This document shows positions 21,958 through 28,880 of a stretch of 32,725 bases of DNA, in pieces. The DNA is taken from contig JAICYF010000009.1 in NCBI GenBank assembly GCA_025934355.1, positions 1-32,725 on the forward strand. Direction: 5' to 3'. Numbering within the stretch: position 1 is the first letter of the stretch; each line of letters starts with the position of its first letter. The notes below the pieces were generated by a model. It ran no database searches. It had not been told where the DNA came from and saw nothing but the letters and a program-made list of their open reading frames with translations. The stretch is from Acidothermaceae bacterium. Lineage in GTDB: Bacteria; Actinomycetota; Actinomycetes; Acidothermales; Acidothermaceae. The translations under genes and the position numbers were made by a program.

Positions 21958-23513
21958 CGCCGAAGCGCTCGTCCGCAGTCCGACGTCACGACCGACCCGT
22001 CTTTGAACGCCAGAACGCCGTTGACGTACACGTCGTCGACACCGGTGGCCAGCCGTCGCGGATCGTCGTAGGTCGCGTTGTCGGTGACCGTTGTCGGGTC
22101 GAGGACGACGAGATCGGCGGCGAGTCCTGCTCGCACGAAACCGCGGTCGGCAAGGCCGAATCGGCGGGCCGCCCGACCGGCGAGGTGGGCGGCGGCCTCG
22201 CCCCACGTCCAGTCGCGTCTGTCCCGGGTGTGGGTGCCGAGGCAGCGCGCAAACGCGCCCCAGGCGCGCGGATGCGGCGATCGACCGAGAAAAATCCCGT
22301 CCGATCCGACGAGCTGCACGTCGTGTCGAAGCAGCGCGCTCACCTCGTCGTCCGAGTTCGTCGGCGGGTGCCGAAAGACCGCGCCGACGTCTAGCCGGGC
22401 GGCGATGAGCAGCTGGCAAACGAAGTCGCCGACCGGCCTCGCGGCGCGGTCGGCCGCCGCGGTCAGGAGCATCCCCTCGGCCCACGAGAACGCGGGCGCG
22501 CCGACGTGCGACAGCCTGGTGCGGGCCAGCTCGTCGGCCTTTGCCGGAAACCAATTCACCGCCAGCTCGGCCCGAACGCGGTTGTCCTCCAGACGGCTCA
22601 GGGTGGCTTCGGCGCCGCCCTCTTGGAGATCGGGCGGCAAGGCGGTCATCGCGAGAATCGACGAACCGAACACGTAGGGGTAGCTGTCGAAGGTGACGTC
22701 GATGTCATCGGCGAGCATCCGATCGACCAACCCGCTTAGCAGGTCAGCGGGTCCGTGGTAGTGGCTGATATGCGCGGCGACACCGCTGCGGTCGACGATT
22801 TCTCTGACTTCGGCCATCCCCCGAGGCGCCGCGGCCTCATAGCCCCGCATGTGCGTGACATAGACGCCGTCGGCCGACGCGACGAGTTCGCACAACGCAG
22901 CAAGCTCTGCGACGTCGGCAAAACTGCCGGGAACGTAGTCAAGACCCGTCGACAAGCCGACGGCCCCATCGTCGAGCGCCTGTTCCAGCATCGCGCGCAT
23001 CGAGGTCATCGCGGCGGCGTCGGCAGGGACGTTTGCGGCGCCGAGTGCGTCTAAGCGCAGGTTGCCGTGTGGCACGAGCGTTGCCACGTTGAGCGGGGTC
23101 GCCCGATCGTAGGCCGAGAGCAGGTCGACGACCGAGCGCGGTGGCGCGTGGGTCGGCCAGCATCCGTTGACGGCGGCGAAGTACTCCGAGACATACCGCG
23201 ACGTCTTAGCCGAGGCCGGGGCGAACGACAGGCCGTCCTGCCCGACGACGAAGGTTGTGACGCCCTGCGCCAAAGCGGCGACTTGCGCGGCGGGGTCGAA
23301 CACCAACGCGTCGCCGTGCACGTGCGCGTCGATAAATCCGGGAAAGAGCAGCCTTTCTCGGCACTCGACGACCCGTCGGGCCTCGGCGTTTTCGAGCCCG
23401 CCTGATTCGCTGACCACGGCAATGCGGTCGCCGGCGAGTGCGACGTCGGCGCGCCGGGGCGGCGAACCGTCGCCGTCGACGACCGCGCCGCCACGCAGCA
23501 CGACGTCGAACAT
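21954..23513 (-). CDS. N-acyl-D-amino-acid deacylase (D-aminoacylase)-type amidohydrolase
   Basis: This metal-dependent amidohydrolase (519 aa) removes an acyl group from an N-acyl-D-amino compound. A small beta-sandwich flanks a TIM barrel. Visible are FPGFIDAHVHGD (HxH, His64/His66), GLSTGLDYVPG, YVTHMRG, AAHISHYHG and LVGSDGIF (catalytic Asp). Where characterised D-aminoacylases have GNCG with a metal-binding cysteine (Cys96 in the Alcaligenes enzyme), this one has GQDG (Asp93), so metal site or substrate may differ. The ATG 23513 overlaps the upstream stop (TGATG); a GTG at 23516 is an alternative. It is the last gene of the six-gene operon. In this context the substrate could be N-acetyl-glucosaminate rather than an N-acyl-D-amino acid; that is inference. 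Confidence 0.87.
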   Translation of the reverse strand: MFDVVLRGGAVVDGDGSPPRRADVALAGDRIAVVSESGGLENAEARRVVECRERLLFPGFIDAHVHGDALVFDPAAQVAALAQGVTTFVVGQDGLSFAPASAKTSRYVSEYFAAVNGCWPTHAPPRSVVDLLSAYDRATPLNVATLVPHGNLRLDALGAANVPADAAAMTSMRAMLEQALDDGAVGLSTGLDYVPGSFADVAELAALCELVASADGVYVTHMRGYEAAAPRGMAEVREIVDRSGVAAHISHYHGPADLLSGLVDRMLADDIDVTFDSYPYVFGSSILAMTALPPDLQEGGAEATLSRLEDNRVRAELAVNWFPAKADELARTRLSHVGAPAFSWAEGMLLTAAADRAARPVGDFVCQLLIAARLDVGAVFRHPPTNSDDEVSALLRHDVQLVGSDGIFLGRSPHPRAWGAFARCLGTHTRDRRDWTWGEAAAHLAGRAARRFGLADRGFVRAGLAADLVVLDPTTVTDNATYDDPRRLATGVDDVYVNGVLAFKDGSVVTSDCGRALRR

Positions 23514-24715
23514 CACGCGCCAATCGCGGTGGCCGCGGCATCAAGCCCGCTCAAGGGCATCAGTCCGTAGTGATAGAAATCAACCGCCGCCGCGCCGCTT
23601 TCCCTTGCCACATCGACTTTCTCGCGCAACTCGGCCGCTGTCGTGTAGTCGGGGCCACCGTGCCGCAACACGCATCGCAACCGCGTGCCGGCACACGCCC
23701 TCGCGTAGCTGGCGACGTCGAGCGCCACCCGGCCAACGTCCTTCGCGTACGCGAGCGCGACGTATTCGTCAACGGCCGACGCCACCGCGCTCGCGTCGAT
23801 GCCGAGCCGCCACGCGTCGGCACAACTCGAAGCTCCGGCCGGCGCCCCCGTGGCGTAGCCCTTCAACGCGCCGGTTTGGTCGATGTAGCCGAACCTGACT
23901 CCGTTTTCGCGGGCCGCCTCAGCGCAGCGGGCGGCGAGCGCGGTCGTGGTGGCTTCTCGCACCACGAGGTAGTCGAGCAGGCCTGGACCGCAACGGCGGG
24001 TTAGCTCATCGCGGTCGGGGGTGCCGCCAGTCGTCGCAGGGTCGCGAAGCTCATCCCGGACGACGTCGCGCACCCGTGCGGCCAGTGCTGCGACGTCGAC
24101 GCGGTCAGTCGCGCGCGAGCCGCAAGCGGCGCAAAAGCACAATGAGAGGAGAAAGTCGGCCGTCGGCGACATGGGCACGAAAGCGCGTTCGTGGTGAGCG
24201 CCATGCGAGAACGCCGCGTGATGCAACGATTCGGCGACGATCAGTGCCGGACCAAGCCGTGCGACGTCCGTCGTCAGCGCGATCGCGTAGTCGAGGACCT
24301 CGGCGGACGACGGGCACAGGTCGCTGCGGTAGCAGTCGCCGAACGCGTTCGTGACCGCGAGTTCTGGTCGTGCGCGGGCGAGTCGTCCGTTGTGCAGGTA
24401 CACCGTCCAGGCGTGCCACGACAAGCCGCCGTCCACGAGCTCGGCGGCGACCTGCGAAAGCTGAGGCCGGCTGGCGAGCCGCGGCCGCAACTCGCCGCGA
24501 TAAAGCGCGTCGTCGGGCGCGAAGTAGCAGGCGCCTTCGTCGCGTTGTGCGATCGCTCGCCGGGGATTGTGCGGCAGCAAATCGCGCGCCGCGTGATAGA
24601 CCGCCGCTAACGCGGCCGCGGAAAACCCCTGCTTCGCAAGGCGCGCGACGACCTCTGCAACCCCTTCGTCGACGAAGTCGTCGACGAACGCGTAGACCGC
24701 TGAGTCAACGGTCAC
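23513..24715 (-). CDS. Unrecognised 400-aa protein of the aminosugar-acid operon
   Basis: I cannot assign a named family. The protein is soluble, without signal or membrane segments. Its pattern of beta-strands and loops suggests a TIM-barrel enzyme: AVYAFVDDFVDEGV at the start, AAVYHAARDLLPHNPRR (38-54), AWTVYLHNGRLA, ELAVTNAFGDCYRSDLCP, ALIVAESLHHAAFSHGAHHERAF, LSLCFCAACG and a final AAVDFYHYGLMPLSG. The paired acidic and histidine residues (AESLHH, GAHHERAF) look like an active site, and CFCAACG holds three closely spaced cysteines. Similar proteins occur in actinobacteria as hypothetical or glycosyl-hydrolase-like, from memory. It sits between RidA and the deacylase, ends in a 1-3-bp overlap with the latter, and starts 30 bp after RidA, so it belongs to the operon. 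Confidence 0.7.
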   Translation of the reverse strand: MTVDSAVYAFVDDFVDEGVAEVVARLAKQGFSAAALAAVYHAARDLLPHNPRRAIAQRDEGACYFAPDDALYRGELRPRLASRPQLSQVAAELVDGGLSWHAWTVYLHNGRLARARPELAVTNAFGDCYRSDLCPSSAEVLDYAIALTTDVARLGPALIVAESLHHAAFSHGAHHERAFVPMSPTADFLLSLCFCAACGSRATDRVDVAALAARVRDVVRDELRDPATTGGTPDRDELTRRCGPGLLDYLVVREATTTALAARCAEAARENGVRFGYIDQTGALKGYATGAPAGASSCADAWRLGIDASAVASAVDEYVALAYAKDVGRVALDVASYARACAGTRLRCVLRHGGPDYTTAAELREKVDVARESGAAAVDFYHYGLMPLSGLDAAATAIGA

Positions 24716-24724
24716 GGCGGACGA

Positions 24725-24760
24725 CTGTCACTCTCGCTGTCACTGTCACTGTTTCTGTCG
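24725..24760 (-). repeat. Imperfect 6-bp tandem repeat at the ridA 3' end
   Basis: Six consecutive hexamers read CTGTCA, CTCTCG, CTGTCA, CTGTCA, CTGTTT, CTGTCG on the forward strand. They span the ridA stop (24746-24748) and most of the gap to the next gene. The repeat is direct observation; it may come from replication slippage and sets the distance between the two coupled genes. Confidence 0.7.
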
Positions 24761-25135
24761 CAGCGCCGCGACGACGTCTATCTCGACCAAGATGCGAGGG
24801 AGCGCCGAGCCCACCGTCGTCCGGACCGGAAAACCGTCGGTGAAGAACTCCCCGTATGCGGAGTTGAAAACGGCGAAGTCGCGCGCGACGTCGGCTAGGT
24901 GCACCGTCGCCTTCACGACGTCTTCGAAGCCAAGCCCGGCCGCCTCGAGCACGACGCCGATGTTGCGCATCACCTGCCGGGTCTGCTCCCCGATCTCGTC
25001 GCCCACGACGTCGCCGGTCTGCGGGTCGATCGGACCGAATCCGGCGGTGTAGAGGAATCCGTTGGCTTCGACGGCGTGCGAGTACGCGCCGCCGGGGGCG
25101 GGCGCGCCTGCGACCTGCAGGCGTCGCAGCGGCAT
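24746..25135 (-). CDS. ridA: RidA-family enamine/imine deaminase
   Basis: RidA proteins hydrolyse the reactive enamine/imine intermediates released by PLP-dependent dehydratases, producing 2-keto acids and ammonia. The 129-aa product has the family fold markers GAYSHAVEANGFLYTAGFGP (16-35), FEDVVKATVHLAD and PVRTTVGSALP, with Arg105 as the carboxylate-binding arginine and Glu118 in ILVEIDVVA. ATG 25135 is preceded by a near-perfect AAAGGAGA. It lies 15 bp after the kinase gene in the same direction. With a D-serine-dehydratase-like PLP enzyme in the operon, it probably speeds release of the 2-keto product and prevents damage. Confidence 0.93.
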   Translation of the reverse strand: MPLRRLQVAGAPAPGGAYSHAVEANGFLYTAGFGPIDPQTGDVVGDEIGEQTRQVMRNIGVVLEAAGLGFEDVVKATVHLADVARDFAVFNSAYGEFFTDGFPVRTTVGSALPRILVEIDVVAALRQKQ

Positions 25136-25150
25136 CCCGGTCTCCTTTCG

Positions 25151-26098
25151 TTAGCGGGTGACGGGGTCGGACCGGCGGGCGAATGCCGTCAGCTCGGCGC
25201 GGGTGGGCAGCCCTTCCCAGTCGCCTGGCGCGGCGACCGCGAACGCGCCGACCAGGTTGGCGGTCTCCAGCGCTCGCGCGGGCGTGGCGCCGTCGAGCCA
25301 CGACGCCAGGTATCCAGCGACGAACGCGTCGCCCGCTCCGACCGGGTCGGCGACGGGCACCGAGATGGACGGGCCGCCGAACGGTTTCCCGTCGATGTCT
25401 GCCAGGTAGCCACGGTCGCCGCGTTTGATGATGGCGTGTCGCGGCCCCAACGCGGCCAGTCGGGTCGCGGCGTCGGCGTGTTCGACAACGCCGACAACGA
25501 GGGCGGCCTCGTGGTCCGACGCGAAGACGACGTCGCACTGCTTGACCAGCTCACCCAGGACGGCGGCCGCCTCGTCGTCCGGCCAGAGCCTGCTGCGGTG
25601 GTTGAGGTCGAGGCTGACTAGCACGCCGTTCGCCCGCGCGATCTCGACCGCTCGGAACACGGCGGCCCGCGCAGTCTGGCTCAACGCCGGCGTGACGCCG
25701 GTGACGTGCAGCACCTTTGCGGAGGAGATCACATCCACCGGGAGGTCGTCGGGCCGAAGCCGCGAGCCCGCGCTGTCGCGGCGGGCGTACATCACCTCGG
25801 TGGTGGCGGTGGTGCGTCGGACCTTCAGCATCAGCCCGTTCGCCGCCTCGTCGACGATCGCGTGCGAGACGTCGACCCCCTCGGCCCGAAGTTCGCGCAG
25901 CACCAGCTGGCCGATCTGGTCGCCGCCCACCCGGCCGATCCACGTCGCGTGGCGCCCGAGCCGAGAAACGCCGATGGCGACGTTGCTCTCCGCGCCGGCG
26001 ATGCCAAGCACCATCCGGTGACCGGTGCGCAACGGACCCACCTCATCGGCGGCCAACACGCCCATCGTCTCGCCGAGTGTGACGAGTTCGTGGGTCAT
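25151..26098 (-). CDS. PfkB-family sugar (2-keto-3-deoxygluconate-type) kinase
   Basis: This ribokinase/PfkB-fold kinase of 315 aa probably phosphorylates 2-keto-3-deoxy-D-gluconate (or the galactonate epimer) at O6. It has the N-terminal GIAGAESNVAIGVSRLG substrate motif (32-48), the DLNHRSRLWPD segment (164-174) resembling the DLNxRxxLW of KDG kinases, and the anion-hole/catalytic DPVGAGDAFVAGYL with Asp257 as base. The ATG overlaps the stop of the aldolase gene (ATGA), so the two consecutive pathway steps are translated together. Fructokinase or another PfkB activity cannot be excluded, but the adjacent aldolase strongly favours a KDG-type substrate. Confidence 0.88.
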   Translation of the reverse strand: MTHELVTLGETMGVLAADEVGPLRTGHRMVLGIAGAESNVAIGVSRLGRHATWIGRVGGDQIGQLVLRELRAEGVDVSHAIVDEAANGLMLKVRRTTATTEVMYARRDSAGSRLRPDDLPVDVISSAKVLHVTGVTPALSQTARAAVFRAVEIARANGVLVSLDLNHRSRLWPDDEAAAVLGELVKQCDVVFASDHEAALVVGVVEHADAATRLAALGPRHAIIKRGDRGYLADIDGKPFGGPSISVPVADPVGAGDAFVAGYLASWLDGATPARALETANLVGAFAVAAPGDWEGLPTRAELTAFARRSDPVTR

Positions 26099-26754
26099 GC
26101 GGACGGACCTTCACGGGCGGCCCGTACGGCGTCGATCAGCTGCTTCGCCCGAGCCGACAACGCGCCGAGGTCGCCGTTGTCACGCAATGCGTCGCCGAAC
26201 AGCGGGCCGCCGACTCCAACCGCAATCGCTCCGGCGGCGAAGTACTTTGGCACGTCGGCCACCGACACGCCGCCGGTTGGAATCAGCGGAATGTCGGGCA
26301 GCGGAGCGCGCACGTCACGAAGGTACTGCGGCCCGACCGCGGACGCCGGAAAGACTTTGACCGCAGCCGCGCCCGAAAGCCAGGCGGCCACGATTTCGGA
26401 CGGCGTAAGTGCGCCCGGAAACACCGGAATCCCTTGTGCGGAGGCAAATTCCACCACATCCGGAACCACGCTGGGTGCCACGATGAACTTGGCGCCCACA
26501 TCGATGCACTGGCGCGCCTGTTGCGTGGTCAACACCGTCCCGGCGCCGACGCAGGCTGTTTCGCCGAGTGAGGCGGCCAGGGCGGCGATGGCCTCAATCC
26601 CCCCCGGCGTCGTCATGGCCACCTCGACACAGCTGACGCCCGCCTGCACAACGGTCTCAACGGCGGCGACGATCCGTTGCGTCGACGGCGCGCGCGCGAT
26701 CGCCACCACACCCGTGGCGGTGAGCTCGGCGGGTAACGCGGGACGGTCGGGCAT
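26095..26754 (-). CDS. 2-keto-3-deoxy-6-phospho-sugar-acid (KDPG/KDPGal) aldolase
   Basis: This class I aldolase (219 aa) splits 2-keto-3-deoxy-6-phosphogluconate, or the galactonate form, into pyruvate and glyceraldehyde-3-phosphate. Schiff-base Lys133 is in VKVFPA and catalytic Glu44 in CVEVAMTTP; VGAGTVL, FPGALTPSE, GPQYLRDVRAPLP and LIPTGGVS are also conserved. The E. coli Eda Arg49 position is Thr, and the FPASAVGPQY region is closer to DgoA-type (KDPGal) aldolases as I recall them, so the substrate epimer is open. ATG 26754 follows GAGGA; a TTG one codon earlier is less likely. It overlaps the kinase by 4 bp and is separated from the PLP-enzyme gene by a 9-bp tandem repeat. Confidence 0.93.
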   Translation of the reverse strand: MPDRPALPAELTATGVVAIARAPSTQRIVAAVETVVQAGVSCVEVAMTTPGGIEAIAALAASLGETACVGAGTVLTTQQARQCIDVGAKFIVAPSVVPDVVEFASAQGIPVFPGALTPSEIVAAWLSGAAAVKVFPASAVGPQYLRDVRAPLPDIPLIPTGGVSVADVPKYFAAGAIAVGVGGPLFGDALRDNGDLGALSARAKQLIDAVRAAREGPSA

Positions 26755-26766
26755 CAAGCGTCCTCG

Positions 26767-26802
26767 ATCTCGGGAATCTCGGGAATCTCGGGAATCTCGG
26801 GA
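26767..26802 (-). repeat. Four perfect copies of a 9-bp tandem repeat
   Basis: ATCTCGGGA is repeated four times without error (26767-26775, 26776-26784, 26785-26793, 26794-26802), then a decayed copy ATCTTAGAA holds the PLP-enzyme stop codon (TTA at 26806-26808). The array fills nearly all of the 51-bp gap between that stop and the aldolase ATG. The GAGGA Shine-Dalgarno lies just after it. It looks like a small VNTR that can change length by slippage. Confidence 0.9.
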
Positions 26803-26805
26803 ATC

Positions 26806-28038
26806 TTAGAAATAGAGCCGAACACAGTCGACAACCCTTCGATCGTCGTCGAGCAACGGGACCAACCGCCAGTGGTCGAGCGCAGTGCACGGGTGGGAGA
26901 TGCCGAGGCACACGAGGTCGCCGACGTCGAGGGCTTCGCTCGCGGCGAGGTTCAAGAAGGCGTGCTGGTCGTTCAGTCGCACGACCTCGCCGGCGAGCGC
27001 GGTCAACTCCCCCGCCGCGTCGCGACGCAGCAGCGGCGTCGGCATGCCGGCGTCGAACGACACATCGCGGCGACCGGCGCCCAGCAACGCCAGCCCCGGT
27101 TCGGGCCTCGACCACACCTGGCACCAGACCTCGATGGCTGGTCGTAGCAGGGCTGCCAACGACGAGGTTCGCGAGTAAAGACCGTCGTCGTGGGTGATGT
27201 AGGAGCCGCTGCGCAACACCCGACGCACCGGTCGAGAGGTGTTGATCGGACGACGCAGCGCCTCGGTCACGACGTCGACATGCCCGCTGCCACCGCAGGT
27301 GAGGATGAGCTCGTCGGCGGCGGAGTCGAGCAGGCCGCCGGAGTCGAGATCCTCGAGCAGCTCGCCCAAACCCTCGGCGTACGCGCGCACGGCGTCGAGT
27401 GTTGTGGCGTCGCGGTTGTGACCCAGGGGCCCCTCGTATCCGGCGACGCCGACCAGAGACAGGCCGGGCAGTTCGCGCACGCGCGCGGCGAGCGCGCGGG
27501 CCGCGCCGTCCGACCTGACACCGGTGCGGCCCGCCGGCAGGCCGCGCTCGACAAGGACCTTGACCGGCCTGGGCGCGTCGAGGGCCGATTCGCTGATCAT
27601 CTCGGCGCCGGCCGCCGAGTCGACGTAGCAGTAGAAGTCGAACTCCGGGTCGGCGAGCTCGCGGGTGACCCATTCGACGAACGAGCGGTCGACGAGTTCG
27701 TTGGCGAGCAGTATCCGGCCCAGGCCGAACGCGCGGTAGCCGCGGGCTTGCCATGCAGTCGCGGCGGTCATGGCCCACGCGCCCGCCGCGAGTTGGCGGG
27801 CGAACAGTGCGGGGGCCATCGTGGTTTTCCCGTGTGGCGCAAGGGAAATCTCCCGCTCGGCGCACCATGATGCGAGCACGTTGACGTTGTTGTCGATGGC
27901 CGACTCGCGCAAGGCGAGGATCGGCCAGCTGAAGCCCGCGTCGAACAGCTGCGGCTTCGCGGCGACGAACTCGGCAACGCTCACGCTGATCGCGGGAAAG
28001 CCTTTGCATCGCCAGTCGATGATGTCGTCGCCCGCCAT
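26806..28038 (-). CDS. D-serine dehydratase-like (fold-type III) PLP-dependent deaminase
   Basis: This 410-aa PLP enzyme has an alanine-racemase-type N-terminal barrel and a D-serine-dehydratase-like C-terminal domain. The PLP lysine is Lys71 in LAPHGKTTM. The C-terminal metal site is HPC (His382, Cys384), as in DSD1-type D-serine dehydratases, preceded by RLNDQHAFLNL and followed by TALDHWR. Such enzymes eliminate ammonia from D-configured 3-hydroxy amino acids. Beside KDG-type kinase and aldolase genes, D-glucosaminate to 2-keto-3-deoxygluconate is a plausible reaction; D-serine, D-threonine or 3-hydroxyaspartate are alternatives. ATG 28038 is preferred; a TTG at 28056 would add six residues. 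It is the first gene of the operon. Confidence 0.86.
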   Translation of the reverse strand: MAGDDIIDWRCKGFPAISVSVAEFVAAKPQLFDAGFSWPILALRESAIDNNVNVLASWCAEREISLAPHGKTTMAPALFARQLAAGAWAMTAATAWQARGYRAFGLGRILLANELVDRSFVEWVTRELADPEFDFYCYVDSAAGAEMISESALDAPRPVKVLVERGLPAGRTGVRSDGAARALAARVRELPGLSLVGVAGYEGPLGHNRDATTLDAVRAYAEGLGELLEDLDSGGLLDSAADELILTCGGSGHVDVVTEALRRPINTSRPVRRVLRSGSYITHDDGLYSRTSSLAALLRPAIEVWCQVWSRPEPGLALLGAGRRDVSFDAGMPTPLLRRDAAGELTALAGEVVRLNDQHAFLNLAASEALDVGDLVCLGISHPCTALDHWRLVPLLDDDRRVVDCVRLYF

Positions 28039-28118
28039 GGACGGCCATTCTGCCAACGCGCGTGGTGACGTTGCTCACGAGCGCTTAGTCCGGGCAGGTA
28101 TACGCCGATCACATAAGT
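28039..28118. promoter_or_regulatory. Divergent promoter region, catabolic operon versus SWEET-like gene
   Basis: These 80 bp separate the operon head from the transporter gene. They hold a GCTC-AC-GAGC dyad (28073-28082) and a GTATAC palindrome (28098-28103), either of which could be an operator or part of a -10 box. No regulator gene for the operon is present in the window. Assignment as the shared control region is inferred from gene orientation. Confidence 0.4.
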
Positions 28119-28823
28119 GTGTTCGCCGCCGCCGCCCTTGCCGTCGCGACGACGACAGTTCCGCACCACGCCATCGGCGCGCTCGCGACCGCGTGTGGCG
28201 TCATCGCCGGCGGCGTCGGTGTCTGCACCAGCTGGCCGCAAGCGTGGCGGTTGTGGATCGGCCGACAACACGCTGGCCTCGCCCTCTCGACCAATGTGAT
28301 GGGCGTGTTGTACGGCGTCGCCTGGTTGCTTTACGGCGTGCTTTGTCACAGCGAGGTGCAGATCCTGACCAGCGTCGCCGGGCTGATCGGCGCGACCGCG
28401 GTGCTTGGCGGCCATATCGTGCGCGCCCGGATCGGACCCCGTTCCTGGCTGCCCGGTTTCGCGGTAGGTCTTTGTGTCATCGCCGGCGCCAGCGCCAGCG
28501 GCCGGGCGACGCTCGGCGTCGCGGCGTCCATCGCGACGATCACCGGGGTGGTGCCGCAGTTGCTCGCCCTGCTCGATGATTCCCGCGTCCAAAGCTCCGC
28601 CGGGGTGTCGCGCTCGCGCTGGGCACTCGCGGTCGCGTGCAACCTGCTGTGGGTCGGCTACGGCGCGATCGTCGGCGACCGGCTCATCCTTGCGAACTCA
28701 ACGATCATCGCGCTGCTCGCGGGCACGATCGTGTTGGTCGCCACGCGGTCACGGGCCCTGGATCCGCAAACTCGCGCTTCGGCACCGCTGTGGCGAGGCC
28801 CAAGCACGAGTTTCGAGGTCTAA
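28119..28823 (+). CDS. SWEET-like (PQ-loop) sugar transporter with two repeats
   Basis: This is a membrane carrier of 234 aa with two PQ-loop (MtN3/SWEET-type) repeats. Repeat 1 spans helices at about 18-39, 57-77 and 80-100, with Pro40-Gln41 in TSWPQAWRL. A linking helix lies at about 110-126. Repeat 2 has helices at about 131-148, 168-186 and 189-208, with Pro146-Gln147 in GVVPQLLALL and the NLLWVGYG helix matching GVAWLLYG in repeat 1. This 3-1-3 layout is that of eukaryotic SWEET uniporters; most bacterial semiSWEETs have one three-helix repeat. The GTG start has no strong Shine-Dalgarno. It diverges from the aminosugar-acid operon, which makes a sugar or sugar-acid substrate plausible. 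Some PQ-loop proteins are not sugar carriers. Confidence 0.8.
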   Translation: MFAAAALAVATTTVPHHAIGALATACGVIAGGVGVCTSWPQAWRLWIGRQHAGLALSTNVMGVLYGVAWLLYGVLCHSEVQILTSVAGLIGATAVLGGHIVRARIGPRSWLPGFAVGLCVIAGASASGRATLGVAASIATITGVVPQLLALLDDSRVQSSAGVSRSRWALAVACNLLWVGYGAIVGDRLILANSTIIALLAGTIVLVATRSRALDPQTRASAPLWRGPSTSFEV

Positions 28824-28880
28824 GGGCGAGCCAAGCCCCTGCGATGCTCGCACCTCGGCCCGCGGTGCAGGATTCCAGTC

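Noticed and set aside
26767-26802. Repeated GGGAAT in the 9-bp array as SigR-type -35 boxes, or the array as iterons/CRISPR
   Set aside because: GGGAAT faces away from the operon and no GTT follows at the right distance. The units are directly adjacent 9-mers without spacers, and no replication or cas gene is near.
26657-28078. 473-codon reverse frame overlapping the PLP enzyme, with an FPR repeat from the 9-bp array
   Set aside because: The other frame encodes the complete PLP enzyme with its lysine and metal site; the repeat peptide only reflects the DNA repeat.
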